This document shows positions 28,061-36,461 of a stretch of DNA of 43,986 bases, piece after piece (within the stretch, counting starts at the first letter, position 1; each line of letters starts with the position of its first letter). Under the pieces are notes generated by a model, which saw only the letters and a list, made by a program, of their open reading frames with translations, ran no database searches and was not told the origin of the DNA. The position numbers and the translations under genes are program-made. This stretch comes from Thermodesulfatator sp. (lineage in GTDB: Bacteria; Desulfobacterota; Thermodesulfobacteria; Thermodesulfobacteriales; Thermodesulfobacteriaceae). The stretch is taken from contig JAMOQE010000037.1 of NCBI GenBank assembly GCA_027064165.1, positions 1-43,986 on the forward strand. Direction: 5' to 3'.

Positions 28061-28155
28061 ATTTTTGAAAAATTTAATAGTTGTAAAATGTGTGATATGT
28101 GTTAGTTTTTAAACACTGAAATTGGGAAAATAACAGAATTATAAGGGCTTTAGAG

Positions 28156-29487
28156 ATGTTTGAGAGTCTTAATGAAAAGTTAGAGCAGGCTCTGGGAAAA
28201 TTTAAAGAAAAGGGGAAGCTTACCCCAGACGATATAAAAAGAGGATTAAGGGAGGTTAAACTTGCCCTTCTTGAAGCAGATGTCAATTATAAGGTGGTAA
28301 AAAATTTTATTAATAAGGTTCAGGAGAGGGCTCTTTCATCTGAAGTAATGGAGAGCCTTACCCCTTTTCAGCAGATAGTTAAAATTGTCTATGAAGAACT
28401 TGTGAATACCCTTGGAGGAAGTGCAAAGGGGCTTGATCTTGGTGCTCAAAAGCCTGCAAGAATTTTACTTGCAGGGCTTCAGGGTTCAGGGAAAACAACT
28501 ACTGCTGCCAAACTTGCAAGGTATTTGAAGAAGAAGGGACATCATCCCATGCTTGTTTCTGTGGATATTTATCGTCCTGCAGCCATTGAACAGCTTAAAG
28601 TGCTTGCAGAAAAGGTAGGGGTGCCTTTTTGTGAAGCAAGTCCTGATGAAAAGCCTGTGGAAATAGTTAAAAGGGCTCTTGAGGAGGCAAAGTCTCAGGG
28701 AAGAGATATTCTTATTATTGACACTGCAGGGAGACTTCACATAGACGATGCTTTGATGGAAGAACTTGTTGAACTTAAGGAAAGATTTAATCCTTCCGAG
28801 GTACTTCTTGTGGCAGATGCCATGATGGGTCAGGATGCAGTTAATGTAGCAAAGGAATTTAATGATAGAGTAGGGATTACGGGCATAGTGCTTACTAAAG
28901 TGGAAGGCGATGCCAGAGGTGGAGCAGCTCTTTCTATTAAGGAAGTTACAGGCAAGCCCATTAAATTTCTGGGAGTAGGAGAGAAAGTAGATGCTTTAGA
29001 AGTTTTTTATCCAGAGAGGCTTGCCAGTAGAATTCTCGGGATGGGAGATGTGCTCACTCTTATTGAAAAGGCTCAGGAAACGCTGGATCTCAAAAAAGCC
29101 AAGGAATGGGAAAAGAAAATAAAAAGGCTTGAGTTTGATCTGGAGGACCTGAGAGATCAACTCAGACAGATGAGAAAGCTTGGCTCTGTAAAAGACATTT
29201 TGAGTTATTTCCCGGGACTTGGAAAAAGGCTTGAAGATATCCCTTTTGATGAGAAAGAATTAGTGAAGATGGAGGCCATAATTAATTCCATGACAAGACA
29301 GGAGAGGCGAAATCCTAAGATTATAAATGCCAGTAGGAAGAGAAGGATTGCCAGGGGAAGTGGAACCACTGTGCAAGATGTGAATAGACTTTTGAGAAGC
29401 TATGAGGAGATGAGAAAAATTTTAAAGCACATGAGAAAGCCTGGAAGACTTGAAAGTTTTTTTAGAAGATTTATAGGTTTGGGCTAA
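28156..29487 (+). CDS. ffh: Signal recognition particle protein Ffh
   Basis: Ffh with 4.5S RNA delivers inner-membrane proteins to SecYEG. The 443-residue product has the N domain, then the G domain with [19 protein letters not shown] (P-loop), [40 protein letters not shown] and [12 protein letters not shown]. The C-terminal M domain carries the RNA/signal-binding segment ([22 protein letters not shown] region, in two parts). Its Met content is modest. The gene faces away from the flagellar operon. It is followed by rpsP, as in many bacteria. Confidence 0.98.
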   Translation: MFESLNEKLEQALGKFKEKGKLTPDDIKRGLREVKLALLEADVNYKVVKNFINKVQERALSSEVMESLTPFQQIVKIVYEELVNTLGGSAKGLDLGAQKPARILLAGLQGSGKTTTAAKLARYLKKKGHHPMLVSVDIYRPAAIEQLKVLAEKVGVPFCEASPDEKPVEIVKRALEEAKSQGRDILIIDTAGRLHIDDALMEELVELKERFNPSEVLLVADAMMGQDAVNVAKEFNDRVGITGIVLTKVEGDARGGAALSIKEVTGKPIKFLGVGEKVDALEVFYPERLASRILGMGDVLTLIEKAQETLDLKKAKEWEKKIKRLEFDLEDLRDQLRQMRKLGSVKDILSYFPGLGKRLEDIPFDEKELVKMEAIINSMTRQERRNPKIINASRKRRIARGSGTTVQDVNRLLRSYEEMRKILKHMRKPGRLESFFRRFIGLG

Positions 29488-29500
29488 CTTTAAAAAATAT

Positions 29501-29549
29501 TTGCCAAAAATTTAATTAGTGTTAAAATAATAGTCTCAAAATTTTTGAG
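29501..29549 (+). promoter_or_regulatory. rpsP promoter with a stem-loop at the expected 5' end
   Basis: TTGCCA (29501-29506), a 16-base spacer and TAAAAT (29523-29528). The expected start near 29535 coincides with an inverted repeat CTCAAAA-T-TTTTGAG (29535-29549) that sits directly before the GGAGGAGGG ribosome binding site. Confidence 0.6.
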
Positions 29550-29561
29550 GGAGGAGGGAAA

Positions 29562-29819
29562 GTGCCTGTAAGGATTAGACTTATGAGAATGGGAAGAAAA
29601 AGGAGGCCCTTTTACAGGGTTGTAGCAGCAGACTCAAGGGCACCAAGAGATGGAAAGTTTCTGGAAGTGCTTGGGTATTACGATCCACTTAAAGAGCCCT
29701 TTGAATTTAAAGTTAACGAAGAAAAAGTAAAAAAATGGCTGGAAAAAGGGGCGGAACCTACAGAAACAGTAAGAGCGCTTTTGAGGAAAATAGGGATAAA
29801 GGTAGCCAGAAAGGCTTAA
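29562..29819 (+). CDS. rpsP: 30S ribosomal protein S16
   Basis: S16 is an assembly protein of the small subunit body. The 85-residue product begins [20 protein letters not shown] with [21 protein letters not shown], the family signature. It starts with GTG at 29562 after GGAGGGAAA. It opens the rpsP-khpA-rimM-trmD operon, which is widely conserved. Confidence 0.98.
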   Translation: MPVRIRLMRMGRKRRPFYRVVAADSRAPRDGKFLEVLGYYDPLKEPFEFKVNEEKVKKWLEKGAEPTETVRALLRKIGIKVARKA

Positions 29820-29843
29820 CACTATACTAAAGGGGGAGTAAGG

Positions 29844-30083
29844 ATGAGTAAGTTAAAGGACCTGGTAGAGCACATTGCAAAGGTGCTTGTGGACAATCCT
29901 GATGCTGTGCAGATTAATGAAATTGAAGGAGAGCAGACATCTGTAATTGAGTTAAAAGTAGCCAAGGAAGACCTTGGCAAAATTATAGGTAAAGAAGGGA
30001 GGACTGCCAAGGCAATAAGAACTATTTTAGGGGCAGCCTCCAGCAAACTCAAGAAGAGGGTAGTGCTTGAAATTATAGAATAA
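29844..30083 (+). CDS. khpA: KH-domain RNA-binding protein KhpA
   Basis: A small single-KH protein (79 residues) that binds RNA and in some bacteria pairs with KhpB. The KH core GKIIGKEGR is at residues 45-53, followed by [25 protein letters not shown] precedes the ATG. Its place between rpsP and rimM is the standard one. Confidence 0.93.
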   Translation: MSKLKDLVEHIAKVLVDNPDAVQINEIEGEQTSVIELKVAKEDLGKIIGKEGRTAKAIRTILGAASSKLKKRVVLEIIE

Positions 30084-30599
30084 TTGCAATTGTTAGTACC
30101 CGCAGGAAAGATTTTAACTACTCACGGATTAAAGGGGGAAGTTAAAGTTTCCCCCTTTCTTTTTGATCTGGAAGTATTTTTACAATTGCCCTGTTTTTAT
30201 CTTGACAAACAGGGTAATTTGCGTGTGGAAGTAGAATTCATTCGTTGTAATCCGGCAAAACATATATGTATAGTAAAATTTAAAGGCCTTTCTCTTGAAG
30301 AGGCTGAGCAATTAAAAGGTAAGATTCTTTATATAGATCTTTCCCGACTTCCTTCAGCAGAAAAAGAAGAATTCTATTATTATCAGCTTCTTGGGGCTGA
30401 AGTAGTTGATGTTGAAGGGACTTTCTGGGGGAAAGTAATTGAAATAATGCCTGTAGGAGAATACGAGCTTTTACTTGTTTCTCATCCTGAGGCCGATTTT
30501 TACATTCCTTTGATAGAGGAATATGTATCTGAAGTAGATACAAAAGAAAAAAAGATTACAGTAAAAGATATAAAAGGCCTTTTTGAAGTGCAAAAGTGA
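30084..30599 (+). CDS. rimM: Ribosome maturation factor RimM
   Basis: RimM binds S19 and helps assemble the 30S head. The 171-residue product has an N-terminal beta-barrel domain (AGKILTTHGLKGEVKVSPF) and a PRC-barrel C-terminal domain (LLGAEVVDVEGTFWGKVIEI; ADFYIPLIEEYV). It starts at TTG 30084 immediately after the khpA TAA; a second TTG two codons later is also possible. It lacks a strong own ribosome site and is probably coupled to khpA. Confidence 0.92.
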   Translation: MQLLVPAGKILTTHGLKGEVKVSPFLFDLEVFLQLPCFYLDKQGNLRVEVEFIRCNPAKHICIVKFKGLSLEEAEQLKGKILYIDLSRLPSAEKEEFYYYQLLGAEVVDVEGTFWGKVIEIMPVGEYELLLVSHPEADFYIPLIEEYVSEVDTKEKKITVKDIKGLFEVQK

Positions 30600-30795
30600 A
30601 GAAAGTGAGACTCAAAGATCAGGAGATAAACATAATAAAAGAAACCGCAGAAAAATTTTTTGGAAAAGGGACATGAGAAAAAGGAGGGGGACATTGATGA
30701 AAAAAGCCTGGGAACAGAAAATAGATGTAGTTTTAGCAAAAGGTCCTGAAAGGAGAATTGAAAGAATAGCTTTGGAAGAAGGGGTTGAACTTTGA
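30596..30795 (+). pseudogene. Decayed MNT-type nucleotidyltransferase gene
   Basis: Pieces of one small protein are visible in different frames. From GTG 30596 the sequence reads KKVRLKDQEINIIKETAEKF FGKG, then hits a stop. A piece resembling the GGDID active-site part (KKEGDID) follows in the same frame after the stop region. The end, AWEQKIDVVLAKGPERRIER ending GVEL, is in another frame and stops at 30795. Intact relatives, as I recall them, carry a VYLFGSR motif between the first two pieces; it is missing here. The remnant therefore has at least one deletion and a frame change. It lies between rimM and trmD, and the trmD start TTG overlaps its last stop. Confidence 0.6.
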
Positions 30796-32102
30796 AGATT
30801 CACATACTCACAATTTTTCCAGAGTATTTTGAAAGCCCTTTGAAGGTGGGGCTTCTGGGAAAAGCTATTCAAAAGGGACTTATAGAAATAAATCTTTTAA
30901 ATCTCAGGAACTTTGCTACTGATAAGCATAAAACAGTTGATGACGAACCTTTTGGTGGTGGAGAGGGCATGGTATTTAAGCCAGAGCCCCTTTATAGGGC
31001 TATTCAAAGTGTAAAAGAGAAAAATCCTTCTACCCATGTGGTTTATCTTTCTCCTCAAGGAAGGCGTTTTACTCAGGAATTGGCAGAGGAGCTCTCCCAG
31101 AAAGAGGAGCTACTCTTTATTTGCGGAAGGTATGAAGGTATAGATGAGAGAATTCGGGAGCACTTTGTGGATGATGAGATTTCTATTGGAGATTATGTTG
31201 TTTTTGGAGGGGAGGTGGCAGCTTTGGTAATTATTGAGGCAGTCTCAAGGCTTATTCCAGGAGTTGTGGGGAGAAAGGACTCAGTGGAGAGAGAGTCTTT
31301 TACTTCAGGGCTTCTCAAGTATCCCTGCTATACCCGCCCAAGGGAGTTTATGGGGCTGAAAATACCTGAAGTGCTTCTCTCGGGGAATCACGCTCTTATT
31401 GAAGACTTTAGGAGAAAAAAGTCCCTTGAGATTACTTTAAAAAAGAGACCGGTTCTTTTGCATAGAGCCAGACTGGAAGGAAAAGACTACGAATTTTTAA
31501 GGGAGCTTCTTCAAAAGCAGAGGCTTTATCTTTTTCTTATGCATTATCCTGTGAAGAATAAGAGGGGAGAGAAGGTGGCTTCTGCTATTGCGAGCATAGA
31601 TTTACACGATCTTTCAAGGCTTGCAAGGACATATGGAATAAAGGGTGTGTTTGTGGTGCAGCCCTTAGAGGATCAAAGAAAGATTGCAGAAGAGCTGATT
31701 GATTACTGGCTTTCTGAAAAGGGAAGAGAGTATAATCCCTTGCGAAGCGAGGCCCTCAAACTTTTAAAGTTATTTGCCACCCTGGAGGATGCAATAGGGA
31801 AAGTGAGGGAGCTTGAGGGAGAGGATCCTGTGCTTGTAGCAACCGATGCTTCTCCCAAAAGAGATTTTATAAGTCCGGAAGAATTGAGAGAACTTCTTTG
31901 GGAAAAACCTGTTGCCTTGGTATTGGGTACAGCCTGGGGGCTTACAGAGGAGTTTATAAATAAGTGTGACCTATTTCTTGAGCCTATCTGGGGAAGGCTT
32001 GATTCCTACAATCATCTCTCAGTGAGAGCAGCAGCATCTATATTGCTTGATAGAATTCTTGGAATTTATTCTTTTCAAAAAGTTTTCCAATTTTCAGATT
32101 GA
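30792..32102 (+). CDS. trmD: tRNA (guanine-37-N1) methyltransferase TrmD fused to a second SPOUT-type RNA methyltransferase domain
   Basis: TrmD methylates G37 next to the anticodon, preventing frameshifts. Residues 1-240 are a full TrmD: TIFPEYFESPLKVG, DEPFGGGEGMVFKPEP, YLSPQGRRF, FICGRYEGIDER and SIGDYVVFGGEVAALVI, the knotted SAM-binding site. Residues about 246-430 form another domain (FLMHYPVKNKRGEKVASAIA, HDLSRLARTYGIKGVFVVQP, ALVLGTAWGLTEEF and GRLDSYNHLSVRAAASILLDR). It has the SPOUT trefoil pattern. In related bacteria I recall it as a separate gene next to trmD; here they form one 436-residue protein. The start is TTG at 30792, preceded by GAAGGGG. The second domain's target is unknown. 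Confidence 0.9.
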   Translation: MKIHILTIFPEYFESPLKVGLLGKAIQKGLIEINLLNLRNFATDKHKTVDDEPFGGGEGMVFKPEPLYRAIQSVKEKNPSTHVVYLSPQGRRFTQELAEELSQKEELLFICGRYEGIDERIREHFVDDEISIGDYVVFGGEVAALVIIEAVSRLIPGVVGRKDSVERESFTSGLLKYPCYTRPREFMGLKIPEVLLSGNHALIEDFRRKKSLEITLKKRPVLLHRARLEGKDYEFLRELLQKQRLYLFLMHYPVKNKRGEKVASAIASIDLHDLSRLARTYGIKGVFVVQPLEDQRKIAEELIDYWLSEKGREYNPLRSEALKLLKLFATLEDAIGKVRELEGEDPVLVATDASPKRDFISPEELRELLWEKPVALVLGTAWGLTEEFINKCDLFLEPIWGRLDSYNHLSVRAAASILLDRILGIYSFQKVFQFSD

Positions 32103-32600
32103 AAAAGTTTTCTTTTATGCTAATTTTGGCCACAAGTTTTGTTCCAATACTTAAAAGAAGTTGGATAAGGAAAAGTCATTAAAATTGCAAGGTATCGGCG
32201 TTTAATAGCAGTACTTTGTCTGATATCAGAAAGTAAAAAAGGATTTTAGGCCTTGATTGCTGAAGGTTTGATGATATAGGCAGGAGGCAAACCTAAAGGA
32301 GCCCGGATTGAACCTAAATTTCTGGTAAAAGTGTTGCAATCAAGAACTTTTAGAGCCTGCAGGTGATTTTACAAAAGCTTTTGGTTTGAAAGGCTATTAT
32401 AGTGTCCATACTTAATTAAGCTGCAAAATTATTGGTTTCAACTTTAATTTATAAATTAAGAAATCGGCAAATTTTTGGTCCTGTAAAGGGGTTTGCCTTT
32501 TCCTTTGCTAATGCAGAGAATTAAAGCAAAGCGTTGACAGAAAGAAAAAAATATTTTAAGCTTCACAAAGAGAGTCTTTTTCACTTTAAGGAGGTAGGAA
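32103..32600 (+). other. 498-base stretch with no intact gene
   Basis: No reading frame of useful length is open on either strand. Short protein-like fragments exist on the plus strand, for example IARYRRLIAVLCLISE near 32180-32230 and EPAGDFTKAFGLKGYY near 32355-32400, separated by stops. They could be remains of a decayed gene, but I cannot name it. A loose inverted repeat GGCAAA...TTTGCC lies near 32465-32500. A TTGACA at 32534-32539 is a possible -35 for the next gene, without a convincing -10; AAGGAGG at 32588-32594 serves the gene at 32601. Confidence 0.5.
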
Positions 32601-34067
32601 ATGACCAGGAAAAAGAAAAAAATAAGGAAAGTATTAATTGCTAACAGGGGAGTTCCTGCGGTAAGAATTATGAATACCTGTCGGGATAAAATGATAAAGA
32701 CAGTTGCTATTTATAGTACTCCTGATAGATTGGCCTATCATGTATTTCTTGCAGATGAGGCGGTGCACATAGGAGAGGCACCTCCACACGATTCTTATCT
32801 CAATATGGAAAAGATAATCAAGACGGCGCTGGAAACAGGTTGTGATGCTATTCATCCTGGCTGGGGATTTCTTGCAGAAAATCCAGAATTTGCTGAGATG
32901 GTAGAGGATGCTGGTTTAATTTGGGTGGGCCCTCCTGCAAGGGTAATAAGGCTGATGGGAGATAAAATCAAGGCCAAAAAAATAGCCCAAAGGGCTAATG
33001 TTCCTACTATACCGGGTGCTTATAATGTAAAAACCCCTGAAGATATTCTTAAGTGGATGAAAGAGGAAGAGGTGGAGTTTCCTATAATGATTAAGGCAGC
33101 AGCAGGTGGTGGTGGAAAGGGCATGGTAAGGGTGGATAGAGAAGAAGAGCTTTCTATTTCCCTGGAAAAGGCCCGTTCAGAAGCAAAAAAGGCCTTTGGA
33201 GATGATACATTACTTGTGGAAAAATATATTCAATATGGAAGACACATAGAAGTCCAGGTGCTGGGAGACAGGGAAGGAAACATCCTTCATCTTTATGAAA
33301 GGGAATGTACCATTCAGAGACGCAATCAAAAGATTCTTGAAGAGGCCCCTTCCCCAAGCATAAATGAAAGTTTGAGGCAGGAAATTTGTTATACTGCTGT
33401 AAGACTTATGAGGGAGATAGGTTATTACTCAGCAGGCACTGTGGAATTTCTCTTTGATCCCAAAACGAAAAAGTTTTATTTTCTTGAGGTAAATACCCGT
33501 CTTCAGGTGGAGCACGGAATTACAGAGCTTATTACAGGGCTTGACATAGTGAGCCTCATGTTTGATATAGCAGAGGGGAAAACATTGCCCTTTGAGCAGG
33601 ATCAAATTTATCCTAACAGACATGCCATAGAAGTAAGAATCAATGCTGAGGATCCAAAGACTTTTAATCCGTCTTTTGGTACTATTACAAGGCTTGAAAT
33701 ACCGCAGGGTCCAGGAATAAGGGTCTCTTCAGGTGTGTATGAGGGAGCAGATGTACCTCCTTATTATGATTCCCTTCTTATGCTTGTGATGGCAGCAGGT
33801 GCAGATAGAAATGAGGCCTTGAGGGTTATGGACAGGGCTTTAAGCCGGGGATTGCGTGTAGAAGGAGTAAAGACAATTGCTCCTTTGCTTTTGAGTATAA
33901 TTCGCCATCCCAAGTTTGTTGAGGGGAAATATTCCACCCGGTTTATAAATGAACATTATCAGGAACTTCTTGCAGCATTTAAAGAGAAGACTGCAGATGA
34001 TGAGGCGTTAAAGATTGCTCAATATGTGGCAGAGGTTTCAGCTCTTGGACCTCAGAGCTGGATGTAA
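32601..34067 (+). CDS. Biotin carboxylase subunit of a biotin-dependent carboxylase
   Basis: An ATP-grasp enzyme that carboxylates biotin with bicarbonate and ATP. The 488-residue product has KVLIANRGVPAVRIMNTC (family: GEIAVRI), the glycine-rich ATP loop AAAGGGGKGM, HIEVQVLGD, and EVNTRLQVEHGITE. HAIEVRINAEDP is also present. All main catalytic positions are kept, with small departures such as GITE instead of PVTE. It starts at ATG after AAGGAGG. The partner subunit begins 36 bases downstream. It could serve acetyl-CoA, pyruvate or 2-oxoglutarate carboxylation; the partner's carboxyltransferase decides this, and that one is atypical. Confidence 0.88.
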   Translation: MTRKKKKIRKVLIANRGVPAVRIMNTCRDKMIKTVAIYSTPDRLAYHVFLADEAVHIGEAPPHDSYLNMEKIIKTALETGCDAIHPGWGFLAENPEFAEMVEDAGLIWVGPPARVIRLMGDKIKAKKIAQRANVPTIPGAYNVKTPEDILKWMKEEEVEFPIMIKAAAGGGGKGMVRVDREEELSISLEKARSEAKKAFGDDTLLVEKYIQYGRHIEVQVLGDREGNILHLYERECTIQRRNQKILEEAPSPSINESLRQEICYTAVRLMREIGYYSAGTVEFLFDPKTKKFYFLEVNTRLQVEHGITELITGLDIVSLMFDIAEGKTLPFEQDQIYPNRHAIEVRINAEDPKTFNPSFGTITRLEIPQGPGIRVSSGVYEGADVPPYYDSLLMLVMAAGADRNEALRVMDRALSRGLRVEGVKTIAPLLLSIIRHPKFVEGKYSTRFINEHYQELLAAFKEKTADDEALKIAQYVAEVSALGPQSWM

Positions 34068-34103
34068 GTTAGTATTAGCAAAACCTAAAGGAGGGACAAC
34101 CAG

Positions 34104-36176
34104 ATGGGTTACATATTTGTAAAACCTGGGATGAGCCCGAAAGAAATAGTGAAAAAAGTAAGGGAATTACCAGGGGTATGCTTTGTTTCAGTAGGAATGA
34201 GGGATGCCGGGCAATCTGACTATAAAAATCGTCTGAGGATTTATGATCTGAAGACCCTTGCTCCTTATTACAACGAGATGGGGCTTTTTGCCGCTGAGTG
34301 TCACGGTGGGGCAAGGTGGCATGTGGGAATAATGAATAGGAGGGAAAGCCCTTTTGAAGAAATAGCCATTTTAAGAGAGCTTATGCCAAATGTCCTTCTT
34401 CAAACTCTTATCCGTGAAACCAATATGTGGGGTTATCGTCCCTATCCAAGGAATGTTATTGAATATGTGGTACAAAGGGTGGACATTGATGTATGGAGGT
34501 GTTTTTCCTTTCTGAACGATGTACGGAATATGAGACCGGTTGCAGAAGTTGTGATGAAAAGAGGCAGGCTTTTTGAGCCTGCTATTTCTTACACTGTAGC
34601 CCCATGGTTTGATACTAAGTATTATCTAAAAGTGGTTGATGACATAATATCTCTCTGTGGAGGGGTAGATGAAATTATTCTTTGTATAAAAGACATGGCA
34701 GGAGTTGGCACGGTAAAGTCTATTACAGAGCTTATAGATGCTATCAAACAAAAGTATCCCGAGCTTGTGATAAATTATCACAGGCACATTACAGATGGGC
34801 TTGCTCTTCCTGTGCTGCTTGCTGCTGCAAAGGCTGGTGCAAAGATTATAGATGTGGAAGAGGATACCTTGGTGAGGTTTTATGGTCATTCTCCCATACT
34901 TGCAGTTGAGGCACTTTTCAGGGAGCATGGAATTCCTGTCAACCTTAATCGCAAAGCAGCAGAGCAGGCAGTGGCAAAGGTGAGGGAATGGATAAGAGAC
35001 TACGATTGGGCAGAATCTCCTTTCAGGGGTTTTGACCACATGGTAACGCGTCATAAGATGCCAGGTGGTGCTTTCCCAAGTTCCTTTGAACAGGCAGAAA
35101 AAGGGGGATTCCTGCACCTTATGCCTTATATTCTGCAGGTAATGTCCCTTTATAATCAGATAGTAAAATATTTTGATGTGACCCCTGGTTCTCAGATTAC
35201 CTGGGTTACCTGTAGTGGAATAGTTAACCGCTATGCCAAAGAAAGGGGAGAGGCAGGGGTCAAGCATGTGATAGAGCTCCTGAAAAAATTTGTAGAGGAG
35301 AAAAAGCAAAATTTTTCTGCAATGAGCAAGGAAGAACAGGGGGAACTTCTTGAGCTTTTCAGCCAGGCGCCAGGGGATTTTAAAAATCTTATTCTTGGCC
35401 ATTATGGAAGGCTTCCTGTAGGATGGCCTGATGAATGGGTTTACAGAAGTGCCTTTGGAGAGGAGTGGAAAGAGAAGATAAAGGAAAGAAAAGAAGATTC
35501 TCCCGTAGAGAGCGTTCCAGAAGAGGATTTAGAAGCTTTAAAAAAGCAGCTTGAAGAGGAACTTGGTAGAGAGCCTACAGAGGAAGAATTTATTCTATAT
35601 CTTATGCATCCTAAGGATGCTCTTGATTTTATTAAGTTTAGAGAAAAATATGGAATAGCTCCTCTTGTACTTCCCACTCCTGTGTGGCGAAGGGGGCTAA
35701 AAAAACCAGGAGATAAGGTAGATTTTGAGCTTGAGGGTAAGCCTTATTGTATTGAGCTTGTTTCTATAGGAAGTGAAAATGATGGTGTGATCCATGTAGT
35801 TCTCAAGATAAACAACAAAACAAGGGTGTTTGAAGTGAAGACAAAGAGGGCAAAAAAGAGTGAAGTAAGAAAGGCTACGAGACCCAATGAAATAGGTGCT
35901 CCTATAAGTGGCACTATATGGAGAATAGGAAATCCTGAAAGAGGTGAGTTAAAAGTAGGGGATATTGTGAAGAAAGGCGAGGAAATAGCTAATCTTGAGT
36001 CTATGAAGATGGAGAATCCTATTGTAGCGCCTTTTGATGCTCAAGTGGTGGAGATTTGTGTAAAGGTAAATCAAATGGTTGAAGAGGGACAGCTTTTGTT
36101 TGTGCTTGAACCTCTGGATAAAGTAAAAAAAGAAGACTCTGTAAATATTGAGGAGGTAGCAGCTAAGTTGTCTTAA
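34104..36176 (+). CDS. Carboxyltransferase/biotin-carrier subunit of a 2-oxoacid carboxylase, atypical
   Basis: The 690-residue product has a pyruvate-carboxylase/oxaloacetate-decarboxylase-type carboxyltransferase (about 25-300) followed by a PYC/OADA middle domain (about 310-480). A biotinyl domain ends it with ESMKMENP and the biotin-accepting Lys635. Kept features are FLNDVRN, LCIKDMAGV and a HxH pair (YHRHITDG). Usual motifs are altered: RDGHQS/RDAHQS is RDAGQS, WGGATFD is HGGARWH, and the PGGM and TPTSQ blocks read PGGAFPSS and TPGSQ. It is co-transcribed with the biotin carboxylase. The acceptor could be pyruvate, 2-oxoglutarate or another acid; I cannot tell which. Confidence 0.82.
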   Translation: MGYIFVKPGMSPKEIVKKVRELPGVCFVSVGMRDAGQSDYKNRLRIYDLKTLAPYYNEMGLFAAECHGGARWHVGIMNRRESPFEEIAILRELMPNVLLQTLIRETNMWGYRPYPRNVIEYVVQRVDIDVWRCFSFLNDVRNMRPVAEVVMKRGRLFEPAISYTVAPWFDTKYYLKVVDDIISLCGGVDEIILCIKDMAGVGTVKSITELIDAIKQKYPELVINYHRHITDGLALPVLLAAAKAGAKIIDVEEDTLVRFYGHSPILAVEALFREHGIPVNLNRKAAEQAVAKVREWIRDYDWAESPFRGFDHMVTRHKMPGGAFPSSFEQAEKGGFLHLMPYILQVMSLYNQIVKYFDVTPGSQITWVTCSGIVNRYAKERGEAGVKHVIELLKKFVEEKKQNFSAMSKEEQGELLELFSQAPGDFKNLILGHYGRLPVGWPDEWVYRSAFGEEWKEKIKERKEDSPVESVPEEDLEALKKQLEEELGREPTEEEFILYLMHPKDALDFIKFREKYGIAPLVLPTPVWRRGLKKPGDKVDFELEGKPYCIELVSIGSENDGVIHVVLKINNKTRVFEVKTKRAKKSEVRKATRPNEIGAPISGTIWRIGNPERGELKVGDIVKKGEEIANLESMKMENPIVAPFDAQVVEICVKVNQMVEEGQLLFVLEPLDKVKKEDSVNIEEVAAKLS

Positions 36177-36338
36177 AGGGAGGAGTTAAAAGAAACCGAG
36201 CTCAGGCTGCAGTTAGAGGTAGAGCAGGTAAGAAAAGAATTGAAAGAAGTGGAGTTTAGCCTGCAGGCAGAAATAGAGAAAGTGAAGCAGAATATAGAAA
36301 AAGCAAAGGCAGAGATATTGAGGTGGTTTTTGCATTAA
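36177..36338 (+). pseudogene. Remnant of a coiled-coil protein gene
   Basis: Directly after the TAA of the carboxyltransferase gene, and in the same frame, 53 codons read as a heptad-like coiled coil. It begins REELKETELRLQLEVEQ and ends AKAEILRWFLH before TAA 36336-36338. No usual start codon stands at its beginning, so it is not a complete gene. The AEILRWF ending resembles C-termini of DUF1640-like coiled-coil proteins. It may be the 3' part of a deleted gene; alternatively it is a read-through extension of the upstream gene. Confidence 0.5.
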
Positions 36339-36357
36339 CATTTTAGAGATGGTAGGG

Positions 36358-36385
36358 TTGACAAATAGAAAAAGTAGCATAAAAT
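36358..36385 (+). promoter_or_regulatory. Promoter of the rplM-rpsI operon
   Basis: Perfect TTGACA at 36358-36363, a 16-base spacer and TAAAAT at 36380-36385. The predicted start near 36392 leaves a leader of about 70 bases before rplM. Confidence 0.75.
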
Positions 36386-36461
36386 GGGGACTGATTTTAT
36401 CTGAGGAGAATTTTTACAAAATGTGAAGAAAAGTAAAAATGTTTGATAAGGGGGATAGGTG

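Noticed and set aside
30683-30795. A free-standing small protein ending at 30795 between rimM and trmD
   Set aside because: The frame is only the tail of a decayed nucleotidyltransferase; the conserved parts before it are in another frame.
34626-35402. A 258-codon minus-strand open frame opposite the carboxyltransferase gene
   Set aside because: It is the antisense shadow of a strongly conserved enzyme region and its translation has low-complexity, unlikely composition.
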